A DNA stretch of 35,603 bases from Planctomycetota bacterium (GCA_021324515.1 JAJPIY010000302.1:1-35603), one strand, 5' to 3'. Shown: positions 7,647 to 16,396, numbered from the stretch's first letter. Notes: generated by a model not told the origin, from the sequence alone. Translations and numbers: made by a program.

Positions 7647-8846
7647 CTATTTCTTCGCTGCAATGCAATACAGATGTTTTTCCGTGCGCAGGTAGATCGC
7701 GTCGTTGGCGATGGCGGGCGTGGCCAATAGCGTTTCTTTCAGATCATTGTTGGCGAGGATTTTCGGCTTGTCGCCGAGTTGGATTACCGAAGTAGCGCCT
7801 CCTTCCTTGGCCACGTACAGTTTGCCGTCGGCGATGACCGGCGAGGCGGAGAAGCCGGTGCCCAGCCGTTCGCGCCAAATCTCTTGGCCAGTGGCGGCGT
7901 CGAGGCAGGCGACGCCGATGTCGGTCAGAGCATAGATGCGGCCCTGGTACACGACCGGCGACGCATAAGCAGCTTTGAGCTTGTGGCTCTTCCACGCCAC
8001 TTGCGGGTTGCCGTCCGCCCCGACGCGCAGGGCCACAGAAGGAGTCCCCGGCACGATCACCAAGTCTTCCACGAACGTCGGCGAAGGGATGGAGCCGAGA
8101 TGGTTGCCTTTGTAGCTCCATAATATTTCACCTGTATCTGTGTCATAGGCAGTGATGTCACCGGCGGTCTGGAACAGGGCGGCGGTCTTGCCGCGGAAGC
8201 GTGTGACAAACGGCGTCACCCAGTTAATGTCGCGCCGTCGCGGCGTCTTCCAGCGATTACGGCCCGTCTTCACGTCCACGCCCAGCGCAAAGGAATCGCC
8301 GGCATTCTCCAGGGGCAACAGCAGCGTATCGCCGGCCAAAACTGGGGAAGCGGCCATGCCCACCTGGTTGGTGATGTCCGGGTAATCGCGCTGCAAGGCG
8401 CGATACCACAGCAGATCGCCGTCGCGGGTGAAGGCCGCGAGGTCGCCGGTGGCAAACAAAGCATAGACATGTCGGCCGTCCGTCACCGGCGTCGGTGCTG
8501 CCATGCTCGTTTTCGGATGGCACAGGGTAGGGCCGGTGGCCGCGAGCTGACGTTCCCACATCTTTTCCCCGCTGACGGCATCGAAACAAAGGACGTGCAG
8601 GCGGCGTTCCCGATAGGTCGAGGCAGCGGTGACGTAGGCACGGCCGCCGGCGACGACAGGACTGGAGACACCGCGTCCGGGCAATTCCGCACACCAACGA
8701 ACGTTCTCCGTGACGCTCCACTGTACCGGCAGACCTTTGGCGTCGGCGATGCCTGTGCCGCCGGGGCCACGAAACTGCGGCCAATCCCCGGCGCGGGCGG
8801 AATGCACCGTCAACAACAAAAGAGCAGATAGAAGCAATCGCGTCAT
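7647..8846 (-). CDS. Secreted PQQ-like beta-propeller protein
   Basis: 399 residues from the ATG at 8846, which overlaps the stop of the upstream gene in ATGA and has AAGAGG upstream. The ORF track extends the frame 48 codons too far. The signal peptide is MTRLLLSALLLLTVHSARA, followed by GDWPQFRGPGG, the usual opening of planctomycete PQQ-repeat proteins related to BamB. Several blades end in motifs such as AxDxxTGxxxW (ACLDAATGQEIW, AYDTDTGEILW, DVKTGRNRW). These propellers are scaffolds; quinone binding is not implied. Translational coupling with the HEAT protein suggests the two act together in the periplasm. A palindromic repeat array follows 4 bp after the stop and may end or protect the transcript. 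Confidence 0.88.
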   Translation of the reverse strand: MTRLLLSALLLLTVHSARAGDWPQFRGPGGTGIADAKGLPVQWSVTENVRWCAELPGRGVSSPVVAGGRAYVTAASTYRERRLHVLCFDAVSGEKMWERQLAATGPTLCHPKTSMAAPTPVTDGRHVYALFATGDLAAFTRDGDLLWYRALQRDYPDITNQVGMAASPVLAGDTLLLPLENAGDSFALGVDVKTGRNRWKTPRRRDINWVTPFVTRFRGKTAALFQTAGDITAYDTDTGEILWSYKGNHLGSIPSPTFVEDLVIVPGTPSVALRVGADGNPQVAWKSHKLKAAYASPVVYQGRIYALTDIGVACLDAATGQEIWRERLGTGFSASPVIADGKLYVAKEGGATSVIQLGDKPKILANNDLKETLLATPAIANDAIYLRTEKHLYCIAAKK

Positions 8847-10015
8847 GGCTTGGCCTCTTTTCCGCGCTTGGGCAGATTGTTGGTCTGGACGAGGCGTTGC
8901 GTGAACGGCACGGCTGCGCCCACGGCGTCGCACAGACGCACCTGGAATTTCCACTCCTGTGCCCAATCTTCCGTTTGTTCGTTCTGACACACTTTCACCA
9001 GCAACTCGTTGCGGCCGGCTTTCAGCGTCGCGGAAGCGATGTGCTGGTCCACTTCCATGCCGTGATGGTACTCATCACGGTGATACAACTCCTGGCCGTT
9101 GAGGAAAATCTTGATACCGTTCATCGAACCGGCGCGGACCTGGATGGGCTGCTCCTTGGGCGATTCGATGGCCGCATAGGCGTAGGCGACCACGCCCTTC
9201 TGTTTGCCCAGTTCCTTGTTGAGATTGACCACGCCGTAGGGGTCGTCGGTGGTGACAGCAACCCAGCGGATTTCCTTGCCGTCTTTACCCTTATACACGG
9301 CCTTGGGATCAACCCCCTTCTCCGGCGGATAGGCGCTGTTGAAGCCGGCGTCGTTGTGGTTGTCGAAGGGGGCGACGATCAGCCATTGCCGCACAAAACC
9401 GAAATGAGCGGCCACATCGACTTTGTCGCCGAGTTGCTCGAGTGCCTTGACAATAAGGTCTACCTGGTCCTTATCACAAGCGCCGGCCAGCGCCCGCCGA
9501 TAGGCGGCGCGAGCCGCTTCTTTGTGGCCCTGATCGAGACGACCGCGCGCCTGCCTGAGGGCGGCGGCGACGGCATCGCGGCGCAGCTCCGGACTGGGAT
9601 CTTGCAACATGCCGGGCAGCAGCCGATCGGGCGCTTTGGCATCGATGCGGCACAGCCATTCGTAGGCCAGGCGACGCGCGGCGCCGCTATGCTGCCTTTG
9701 ACGGATGAATTGTTCCAGGGCCTCAGCCGGCAGCGGCTTGCCGGCCGCCAGCGTCCGTTCGACGATCGCGTCTCCCGCGGTCCGCAGCCAGTTGGCAGCA
9801 ATGGCGTCGGCGTCATTCATGGCTTGCAGAATCAGCGGCAATACCGCTGGCCCCTGTCGTACTATCGCTTTCCAGGCGTGTGCCGCCGCTTCGTTGCCTG
9901 CACCTTCACGGCCCACCGCTTGGAGCCGCGCCAACGCTTCGGCAGACGTTTGGGCAGACACAGACGCCGGTAGCAGAAGCAGAACGAGCCATTGCCCAGA
10001 GATCAATCGCCGCAT
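8843..10015 (-). CDS. Secreted HEAT-like protein with C-terminal beta-sandwich
   Basis: 390 residues from the ATG at 10015, preceded by GGGAG. The start is followed by a signal peptide MRRLISGQWLVLLLLPASVSA. The ORF track start 31 codons upstream is a shadow extension. Residues about 25-220 are alanine- and leucine-rich helical pairs of HEAT or armadillo type (AVLPLILQAMNDADAIAANW, LRRDAVAAALRQA). Residues about 225-390 are beta-rich with WLIVAPFDN, YAYAAIESP, GIKIFLNGQELYHR and AGRNELLVKVCQN, a pattern of galactose-binding-like domains used for sugar or surface attachment. No catalytic motif was seen. It is the first gene of a two-gene unit whose second gene, a PQQ propeller, starts within its stop codon. 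Confidence 0.78.
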   Translation of the reverse strand: MRRLISGQWLVLLLLPASVSAQTSAEALARLQAVGREGAGNEAAAHAWKAIVRQGPAVLPLILQAMNDADAIAANWLRTAGDAIVERTLAAGKPLPAEALEQFIRQRQHSGAARRLAYEWLCRIDAKAPDRLLPGMLQDPSPELRRDAVAAALRQARGRLDQGHKEAARAAYRRALAGACDKDQVDLIVKALEQLGDKVDVAAHFGFVRQWLIVAPFDNHNDAGFNSAYPPEKGVDPKAVYKGKDGKEIRWVAVTTDDPYGVVNLNKELGKQKGVVAYAYAAIESPKEQPIQVRAGSMNGIKIFLNGQELYHRDEYHHGMEVDQHIASATLKAGRNELLVKVCQNEQTEDWAQEWKFQVRLCDAVGAAVPFTQRLVQTNNLPKRGKEAKP

Positions 10016-10147
10016 GTCGGGAAACTCCCTCTCGACCTCTTCGACCAACGAACTCTCCTTTTGTTTGATTGTCCGAATCGTAACGAAGACCGTCCATAGG
10101 CAAGCCACAGATTAGATTAGAAATACAATAAATACCCGCGGGTGCTC

Positions 10148-10203
10148 GGTTAACGCTTCACAGGAGCGTCGCCGCCATCCGACGCTTCGCCGAAGCGTTA
10201 ACC
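10148..10203. repeat. Nested inverted repeat upstream of the carbonic anhydrase gene
   Basis: GGTTAACGCTTC at 10148-10159 is perfectly complementary to GAAGCGTTAACC at 10192-10203, with an inner pair GAGCGTCG and CGACGCTTC. The structure ends 18 nt before the start codon at 10222, just short of the ribosome-binding site. It could be a terminator or REP relic for the divergent region or a leader hairpin. Its core CGACGCTTCGCCGAAGC recurs, with one change, in the 3' end of the nth gene. The remainder of 10016-10147 shows nothing else distinctive. Confidence 0.65.
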
Positions 10204-10221
10204 GCATTTCGGAGGACAACG

Positions 10222-10728
10222 ATGCGAACCATCCAGGATTATTACGTGGCGGATAACGCCATCGTAACGGGTGATGTGGTGCTCTCAGCGGGCGTGAACA
10301 TCTGGTTCGGCTCGGTCCTGCGCGGCGACCTGGCACGCATCACCCTGGGGCCGCGCGTCAACTTGCAGGACCATTGCATCGTCCATACCGATTACGATGA
10401 GCCGCAGCTGATCGAAGAGGGCGTGGTAGTTGGTCATCGCGCCGTACTCCACGGTCGTTTTATCGGTCGCGATACGCTTATCGGCATGGGGGCGTTGCTC
10501 TTGTCGGGCTGCGAGATTGGTGCCGAGTGCATTATTGCGGCAGGAACGCTCATTACCGAGAAACGGCGCATCCCACCGCGTTCGGTGGTCATGGGCGTGC
10601 CGGGCCGGGTCGTCCGCGAGGTCCGCGACGATGATCTGCGGCGGACATTGGCCATTTCCGCCCATTATCTGGAACTGGCCCAGCGTTACGCTCACGGCGC
10701 TTTCCCTGCGCCGTGGCAAGGCAGTTAA
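10222..10728 (+). CDS. Gamma-class carbonic anhydrase family protein
   Basis: 168 residues, start ATG with GGAGGA 8 nt upstream. It is a left-handed beta-helix hexapeptide-repeat protein. The gamma carbonic anhydrase signature is complete: Arg/Asp in VLRGD, QD in NLQDH, and zinc ligands H55 (IVHTD), H72 (VVGHRA) and H77 (VLHGR) with the usual HxxxxH spacing. The family trimerises, with ligands contributed across subunit interfaces. Members such as YrdA and CaiE-like proteins often lack measurable carbonic anhydrase activity, so catalysis is possible but not shown. Length is typical of the short bacterial type that lacks the acidic loop of Methanosarcina Cam. The gene is divergent from the HEAT gene and appears monocistronic. 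Confidence 0.92.
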   Translation: MRTIQDYYVADNAIVTGDVVLSAGVNIWFGSVLRGDLARITLGPRVNLQDHCIVHTDYDEPQLIEEGVVVGHRAVLHGRFIGRDTLIGMGALLLSGCEIGAECIIAAGTLITEKRRIPPRSVVMGVPGRVVREVRDDDLRRTLAISAHYLELAQRYAHGAFPAPWQGS

Positions 10729-10968
10729 CGATTATACTGGCTTTACCCAGTGAACGAAGAACTGTGACGACCCGAATGTCATTCCGTTGCTCGGTCCTTT
10801 CGTGGTATCCTCACAAAGGGGCTCCCCAAGCCATTGGCCGGGTCTCATGAAAGAGTATTGTCGCTCGGCGAAGTGCGGGTGATATCTTGGGACGAGGTTG
10901 TCCGGGTCGAGGATCGCCCTACGCTTGGTGTACCGAGCGATCGCGCTCCAGGCTTCGAGGGTCCAAAA

Positions 10969-12147
10969 GTGACAGCGGAAACACTTGTGCAACCGACTCC
11001 CTCCACCGCTGGCGCCACCACGGCCGATACCATCTCCGATCGGCGGGCCGACATCGACGCCAAAATGGCGAAGGTGGCGGAGTTGTTGCAAGAAGTCGGC
11101 TGTGAAGGTTTGCTGCTTTTGGATCCGGCCAATTTCGCCTGGTTGACCAGCGGGGCCATGGTGCGCGGCCTGACCGATCCGGCTGCCGAACCGGCCGCCT
11201 ACAGCAACGGCGAACATCGCTGGATCATCGCCAGCAATGTCGATTCGCAACGGCTGTTCGACGAAGAAGTCGATGGCCTGGGTTTCCAGCTCAAGGAATG
11301 GCCCTGGCACTGGGGCCGCGATCAATTCCTCGCCGATCTGTGCCAGAACCGCAAAGTAGCCTGTGATCGCCCGGTCAACGGCAGTGGGAACGGCCCCGTC
11401 CCTGTGTTGGTGGCTGAGCAGATGCGCCGCCTGCGCCGGCAACTGACGCCTTACGAACAAGCCTGCCAGTTGGCCTTGGGCCAGACGGTCGCCCACGCTC
11501 TGGAAGCAACCTGCCGTACCTTGGAAAAGGGCGAAAGCGAGCGCGAGATCGCCGGCCACCTCAGTCATCGCCTCCTGCATCGCGGTGTTTTGCCGCTCAA
11601 TATCGGCGTGGCCGTCGATGGCCGATCACGCCTGTATCGCCGCTTCGGCTTCACCTCGGCGAGCCTGGAACGTTACGCCGTGTTGACGGTGACGGCCCGC
11701 AAGTACGGCTTGTACGTGACGGCCAGTCGTTCGGTCTGCTTCGGCGAATTGCCAGCGGAGTTTCGTCAAGACCACAACGCCGTCTGCCGCGTCAGCGCTG
11801 GCTACCTGGCCTCGACCTGGCCGGACGCTGTCCCGCGGGAGATCCTGCTGACCGGCCGACGCATCTATCTCATCAGCGGTTATGAACATGAATGGCACCT
11901 GGCGCCGCAAGGGCACCTCACCGGCCGTTGTCCTATCGAGATGTCACTGACGCCCCAAACCAAAGATCTGTTTCAGGCCGGCTGGTCGGTGACCTGGAAC
12001 GCCTGTGCCGGCGCCGCCAACAGCTGCGACACTTTCCTCATCACCGACGAGGGACCACGCCTGGTCACGCCGACCGAATATTGGCCCCTCAAGCGCATCC
12101 GCATCCAAGGCGCCGAGTTCGTCCGCCCCGATGTGCTGCAACGCTGA
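10969..12147 (+). CDS. M24 (pita-bread) fold protein lacking metal ligands
   Basis: 392 residues from the GTG at 10969, chosen because GAGGG lies 8 nt upstream. The ORF track starts 45 codons earlier at a TTG with no ribosome-binding site. Residues 20-150 resemble a creatinase N-terminal domain (AELLQEVGCEGLLLLDPANFAWLTSG reads like the aminopeptidase P start). Residues about 155-392 follow the M24 pattern: helix with RRLRRQLTPYEQA, LxxGxSEREIA, then AVLTVTARKYGLY and ASRSV. In active enzymes the latter region reads DxGxxxxGYxxDxTR; both aspartates are absent here. The glycine-histidine and glutamate motifs are also not recognisable (LFQAGWSVTW, NSCDTFLIT). It is therefore probably a non-catalytic or repurposed member, cytoplasmic, with unknown role. 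Confidence 0.75.
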   Translation: MTAETLVQPTPSTAGATTADTISDRRADIDAKMAKVAELLQEVGCEGLLLLDPANFAWLTSGAMVRGLTDPAAEPAAYSNGEHRWIIASNVDSQRLFDEEVDGLGFQLKEWPWHWGRDQFLADLCQNRKVACDRPVNGSGNGPVPVLVAEQMRRLRRQLTPYEQACQLALGQTVAHALEATCRTLEKGESEREIAGHLSHRLLHRGVLPLNIGVAVDGRSRLYRRFGFTSASLERYAVLTVTARKYGLYVTASRSVCFGELPAEFRQDHNAVCRVSAGYLASTWPDAVPREILLTGRRIYLISGYEHEWHLAPQGHLTGRCPIEMSLTPQTKDLFQAGWSVTWNACAGAANSCDTFLITDEGPRLVTPTEYWPLKRIRIQGAEFVRPDVLQR

Positions 12148-12202
12148 TGCTGCTTGCGGCTGTGCGTTGCTTGCCGGAAGCAAACTATCGTATAATCGGG
12201 CG

Positions 12203-12309
12203 CGGGCGAGCGGGGGTGTGAACCCCCCGGTAGTGCAACCGGGGGGTTAACACCCCCCGCTCGCCCGGTTCACACCCCCCGCTCGCCCGGTTCACACCCC
12301 CCGCTCGCC
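12203..12309. repeat. GC-rich palindromic repeat array, locus 2
   Basis: One forward unit (GGGCGAGCGGGGGTGTGAAC) faces an inverted unit around GTGC. Two further truncated inverted units, CGGTTCACACCCCCCGCTCG, follow in tandem. It lies between the M24-fold gene and the Uma2 gene, 55 bp after the former's stop and 60 bp before the latter's start. Confidence 0.9.
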
Positions 12310-12369
12310 AAGATGTCCGATCTCCCCGTGCCCAGTATAATCGGAAGCTACAGAAGAAAGGAGGATGGG

Positions 12370-13026
12370 ATGACGTCCCCAGCAACGCTTGCAGCCTACA
12401 CCCCCACGGCTACGGCTGTAACCTATACACCCCCGGCCACGCCTGTGACCTACGGACTCGACGCCTCGACTTTCCGCTTCTCGGTCGCGCGCTACCAGCG
12501 GATGATCGAAGCAGGCATCCTCACGCCTGAAGACAAGGTCGAATTACTGGAAAATTATGTGGTCCTGAAAATGCCGCGTAACCCCTTACATGATGGAACA
12601 CTCGATCTCGTGAAAGCTGCTCTCCTGCCGCAAACTCCCTCTGGCTGGCTGCCGCGCATTCAGCAAACGGTGGCCCTGTCCGATAGCCAACCAGAGCCGG
12701 ATTTCGCCTTCGTCCGCGGCGATGCTCGAGCTTATCTGACCCGTCATCCTGGTCCGGCCGACGTGGGCTTGATCGTCGAGGTGGCCGAATCCTCGCTGTT
12801 ACGCGATCAGCGTGACAAGGCACGCATCTACGCCCGCGGCGGCATTCCCTGTTATTGGATTATCAATCTCGTCGATCGCCGTATCGAAGTCTACACGCAG
12901 CCCTCTGGGCCGATCGCCGTGCCGGCTTACGCTTCCTTCCAGTTTTATCAGCCTGGCGACTCGGTTCCGCTCGTGCTCGACGGCAACACGGTTGGCACGG
13001 TGCCGGTAGATCAATTGCTGCCCTGA
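12370..13026 (+). CDS. Uma2 family (DUF820) restriction-endonuclease-fold protein
   Basis: 218 residues from the ATG at 12370, five nt after AAAGGAGG. The ORF track start is 19 codons upstream without a binding site. After a low-complexity N-terminus made of repeated TYTPPATPVTY-like units, the Uma2 pattern is clear. It shows YQRMIEAGILTPEDKVELLE (the helix and the conserved Glu-Leu), SDSQPEPDFAFVRG (first acidic residue), VGLIVEVAESSLLRDQRDKARIYARGG (the ExxxSSxxxDxxxK core) and IPCYWIINLVDRRIEVY. The fold is PD-(D/E)xK-like and many copies occur per genome in planctomycetes and cyanobacteria. The biological substrate of the family is not established. The next gene starts 18 nt downstream, so the two may be co-transcribed. 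Confidence 0.9.
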   Translation: MTSPATLAAYTPTATAVTYTPPATPVTYGLDASTFRFSVARYQRMIEAGILTPEDKVELLENYVVLKMPRNPLHDGTLDLVKAALLPQTPSGWLPRIQQTVALSDSQPEPDFAFVRGDARAYLTRHPGPADVGLIVEVAESSLLRDQRDKARIYARGGIPCYWIINLVDRRIEVYTQPSGPIAVPAYASFQFYQPGDSVPLVLDGNTVGTVPVDQLLP

Positions 13027-13043
13027 CAGGCGGAGGAAATTCG

Positions 13044-15026
13044 ATGCGATCCCTCGTTTTTGCTCTTCGGTTCGCCCTGGCCGCTGTGACTTTGGGCCGG
13101 TGTATCTTTTGCGAAGCGAACGCGGCTGAGAAGCCGGCGGCCTCGTGGACTACTGCTGACCGGCAATCGCCGCCGACCGCTGACGAGACCCGGGCTTTGA
13201 TGAAGCGCCTTCTCCGATACGTTGAGGAGCATCATCTCAAAAAAGCTGAGAAATCCGAGCAGCGCGGTATGGTTTACGAATATTTCGACACGCGCCGCGC
13301 CGGTCACTTCGATCAATGGGTGCAGGGTGAAGCGCTGGACACTATGCATGACGGCGCCTGGTTGGCCGCCGCCTTGGTCAACGCCTACCGAGCCACTGGC
13401 GATCCGAGCTACAAGGATTTCCTCATTCATTGGCAGTTGCCGTTCTACTGCAAAATGCTCAATCACAGTGATCGCCTCTTCTCCGCTCAGCGCGACGATG
13501 CTCGCCCCAAAGCGCATCGCTTCGACCGCGAGCACCTTTTCCAGGAAGGGGAGAAAGGTTTCGTGCCCTACTGGTGGGATGACGGCGCTTCGGTCAGTCT
13601 CGAACGACGGCGCGACAAGAATCCGCTGGGTCCGTTCTCCTGTACCGATCGGCTGGCCGGCAAACCGAACCCGAAATTCCTCCTCGATGGCTATTCGCAC
13701 GGTTCTTCCAATCACCTGGCCCAAGATCTCGGCGTCATGCTGGAGTTGGCCTGGCTGTTGTTGCGCGAATCAAAAGATCCCACGGAACAAAAATTGGCTG
13801 AGGAAATAGCCGAAGCCGCTAGGAACTTGCACGAATGTCGGATGCGTCATCATGGTCCCATCCCCATGTGCGCTGCTCCCGCTGCCCTGGCCAACGGTAA
13901 TGCCACTCTCATGAATTTTGTGCCCGATCAGAGTGTCCCCGTCGCTGCCGAGTTGGCTAATCACTCCTACCGCGCCTTGTACGATTTCAAGCCGGGCCAG
14001 CGGCAGGCGTTCCCCGGTTTCGCCGACGATCAGGAGTATCGCTATTACTTCGGGCTTGCCCGTCACGGCGGACAATTGCCGCGGCCGCTCGCTTTCAAAA
14101 CGATCTACGACGCCTACACCGAACCGCTGCTTTATCGCTATTACTGCGATGATGTCGCGGCACCGGCCGGGATCAATCGCTTCGACCTGCATCCGTACTT
14201 CGCTATCGATGGTCGCTTGCCCGATTATCGCTCCGATCGCAAGGGGCCGGGGGGCCAACCGCGCCCTATCGGTTCGCGCATGGGGCCGCAGAACATGGTG
14301 TGCTGCGGTTGGGCATTGCAAGCGCTGCGGACCTATCCTGGCATCTGGGAAGAACACTATCAGCGTGCGTTTCCTAAAGACCTCCGCGTTTACATCGACG
14401 ATCGTCTACCGCAATCTTCGGTTGGTCCTGCACCGGCTACAGCCATACAGCTTGACTCGGCAAAGTTGGAACTACTCAGCAGCCGCAATGCACTACACGT
14501 GAAAGGACAGGTCAAAGGGGACGCCGTCACGCTAAAGCTATTCAGTCGTCCCGACGGTCAGGGGCGTCACGCTGCTGTCACATTGCGGAAGGACAAAAGC
14601 AACGAAGCGAGCAACGATCGCGGCGAGAAACTGCAAAGCAAGATCGACATTGCTCCCGCGGAAGAGGGGTTCTGTTTCCAGGTAGAATTGCCTTACAGCG
14701 TCATCAAAGGACAAAAATTCTGGGCCAATGGCGTCGAGTTTGGCCGCTATTCCGTGCAGGTCGGCGAGGCGCGACGTAATTTCTATTTGATGAGTCCGGA
14801 AAGGCAAGTAAAGGCGCATCTGCAACACGAACTAGCGGGCGGCCTACGCATCTGGGAGGCGATCTTCAAGGAAATGGGCTATATTCCCACGGGCCTGGGC
14901 GCTGGCGCGGACTGGGAGTACTTCTCCGATGCCGGCGGTTATGCCCATTTACTTAGCGCGGCGTCGCAGTGGTTGTTCGTGCTGGACGGCAAGAACGATT
15001 GGGAACAACATCATGTGCCGCGTTAG
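13044..15026 (+). CDS. Large secreted protein of unknown function, alpha-helical with beta C-terminus
   Basis: 660 residues from the ATG at 13044, preceded by GGAGGAA. The ORF track start 63 codons upstream overlaps Uma2 and is rejected. The signal peptide is MRSLVFALRFALAAVTLG. Residues about 60-480 are helix-rich with aromatic turns (HDGAWLAAALVNAYRATGD, FVPYWWDDGASV, LAQDLGVMLELAWLLL), reminiscent of alpha/alpha-toroid enzymes acting on polysaccharides. No catalytic signature was identified. Residues about 490-600 are beta-rich (LHVKGQVKGDAVTLKLF), like an accessory sandwich. It follows the Uma2 gene by 18 nt and its last codons overlap by 4 nt the end of the convergent AnmK gene. I do not recognise the family; a carbohydrate-related role is inference from fold impression only. 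Confidence 0.7.
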   Translation: MRSLVFALRFALAAVTLGRCIFCEANAAEKPAASWTTADRQSPPTADETRALMKRLLRYVEEHHLKKAEKSEQRGMVYEYFDTRRAGHFDQWVQGEALDTMHDGAWLAAALVNAYRATGDPSYKDFLIHWQLPFYCKMLNHSDRLFSAQRDDARPKAHRFDREHLFQEGEKGFVPYWWDDGASVSLERRRDKNPLGPFSCTDRLAGKPNPKFLLDGYSHGSSNHLAQDLGVMLELAWLLLRESKDPTEQKLAEEIAEAARNLHECRMRHHGPIPMCAAPAALANGNATLMNFVPDQSVPVAAELANHSYRALYDFKPGQRQAFPGFADDQEYRYYFGLARHGGQLPRPLAFKTIYDAYTEPLLYRYYCDDVAAPAGINRFDLHPYFAIDGRLPDYRSDRKGPGGQPRPIGSRMGPQNMVCCGWALQALRTYPGIWEEHYQRAFPKDLRVYIDDRLPQSSVGPAPATAIQLDSAKLELLSSRNALHVKGQVKGDAVTLKLFSRPDGQGRHAAVTLRKDKSNEASNDRGEKLQSKIDIAPAEEGFCFQVELPYSVIKGQKFWANGVEFGRYSVQVGEARRNFYLMSPERQVKAHLQHELAGGLRIWEAIFKEMGYIPTGLGAGADWEYFSDAGGYAHLLSAASQWLFVLDGKNDWEQHHVPR

Positions 15027-16243
15027 ATTTCCGGAGTGAACGGCGGCGAGGTTTGGGCGGCCATCCACGCTAGACAACGCGCCCAATTGATCGAAGAGCC
15101 GGGCGTGATGGTGCCCAACAGCCGCGAGCCGGCTGCGCCGGTGGCCGAAGGCACGCTGGCCGGCACGCCGTCGAGCGTCAGTGCGGCCAACATGCCGAAA
15201 GACAACGCTTTGCGCACGTCGGCGGGCACACCCACCTCATCGGTGCGTTGCAGCGGGATACCCTCGAACGGTTGCTCGAGCAGCCGCCACAACAAGCCGT
15301 TGCGGACGCCGCCGCCGGAGAGCAGAACACGATCAATGCGCGAACCGGACGGCAGGAAACGCCGCACCGCCAGAGTAATGCCGCGGGCGACGAAGTGCGT
15401 GGCGGTACAGAGCAGATCGTGCAGACTGCCGCCGTACTGCCGCACCTGTTGCACGGCAGCAGCAGCGAAATCGTCGCCGAACAAATAGCGGGGCAACGCC
15501 TTGGGCGGGCGGCGCTGCAAGTAGGGATGATGGAGCCAGTTTTGCAAAAGAGCGTCAATGCACTTGCCCTGGACGGCATGTTTGCCGCCGGGATCGAAAG
15601 ACGATTTGCCGCCGGTGAGGCGGCCCATTAAGGCATCGAGCAAGACATTGCACGGGCTGGCCTCGAAGCCGACTACTTCGTGAATACGACAGCCAGCCGG
15701 CACCAAGACGATGCGCGCCAGTCCGCCCAGATGGATCAGCAGCCGGCTTTCGTGCGGGTGCCGAAAGAGAATGTAATCGGTCAGCGCTGCCAACGGTACT
15801 CCTTGGCCGCCGGCCGCCACATCGCGGGAACGGAAATCGCTGATCGTGGTGACGCCGCAGCGCTCTGCCACCACTGCCGCCATGCCCAGGCTGAGCGTCG
15901 ACGGGAATCGTCCTTCCACGTCGTGCCAAACCGTATGGCCGGGACAGCCGATGCACTGGACGCGCTGCAAACTCAGGCTGGCATGATCGGCCACCGTTCG
16001 TGCCGCCGCTGCGAATGTCTCACCCAACAAACGGTGCAGAATACTGACTTGACGTATCTCACAAGGAGACGAAGTGCTGATGCGGCGGATCAACGCCCGC
16101 AGCTCCGGGCCATAGGGCTGGTGCAGGCCCTGCACTTGGCGCACACGCAACTCCAGCCCCGCACCTTCCAGCTCCATGAGCGCGGCATCCACGCCATCGA
16201 CACTGGAGCCGGACGCCAGACCGATGAGCCAGCGCGAGGTCAT
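15023..16243 (-). CDS. anmK: Divergent anhydro-N-acetylmuramic acid kinase homologue
   Basis: 406 residues. AnmK phosphorylates and opens 1,6-anhydro-MurNAc during peptidoglycan recycling in the cytoplasm. Family landmarks in order: GLASGSSVDGVDAAL (consensus GLMSGTSxDGxD), GCPGHTVWH (consensus GQTVxH), SDFRSRDVAAGGQGVPL (nearly perfect), LIHLGGLARI, and DRVLLSGGGVRNGLL near the C-terminus. Two core motifs deviate. The GDP-like turn after TLSLG is GMAAV, and the DTGPGN loop, whose aspartate is the catalytic base in characterised AnmK, reads FEASPCN with E194 instead of Asp. Activity is therefore uncertain. The gene is downstream of the amidotransferase-like gene on the same strand, with a palindromic repeat between them that ends 13 nt before the start. 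Confidence 0.85.
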   Translation of the reverse strand: MTSRWLIGLASGSSVDGVDAALMELEGAGLELRVRQVQGLHQPYGPELRALIRRISTSSPCEIRQVSILHRLLGETFAAAARTVADHASLSLQRVQCIGCPGHTVWHDVEGRFPSTLSLGMAAVVAERCGVTTISDFRSRDVAAGGQGVPLAALTDYILFRHPHESRLLIHLGGLARIVLVPAGCRIHEVVGFEASPCNVLLDALMGRLTGGKSSFDPGGKHAVQGKCIDALLQNWLHHPYLQRRPPKALPRYLFGDDFAAAAVQQVRQYGGSLHDLLCTATHFVARGITLAVRRFLPSGSRIDRVLLSGGGVRNGLLWRLLEQPFEGIPLQRTDEVGVPADVRKALSFGMLAALTLDGVPASVPSATGAAGSRLLGTITPGSSINWARCLAWMAAQTSPPFTPEI

Positions 16244-16255
16244 AAATGGTCCTCA

Positions 16256-16389
16256 GGGCGAGCGGGGTTGCGTCAGCAGGGCGAGCGGGGTTGCGTCCTC
16301 AGGGCGAGCGGGGGGTGTGAACCCCCCGGTTGTGCTACCGGGGGGTTGACACCCCCCGCTCGCCCTGCTGACGCAACCCCGCGCTCGCC
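16256..16389. repeat. GC-rich palindromic repeat array, locus 3
   Basis: Two short forward units ending in GGGGTTGCGTC precede a full inverted pair starting GGGCGAGCGGGGGGTGTGAA. The pair is then closed by GCTGACGCAACCCCGCGCTC, which is complementary to the first short units. The locus therefore folds as nested hairpins. It fills the gap between the GATase-like gene (stop 8 bp away) and anmK (start 13 bp away). Confidence 0.9.
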
Positions 16390-16396
16390 GAGATGT

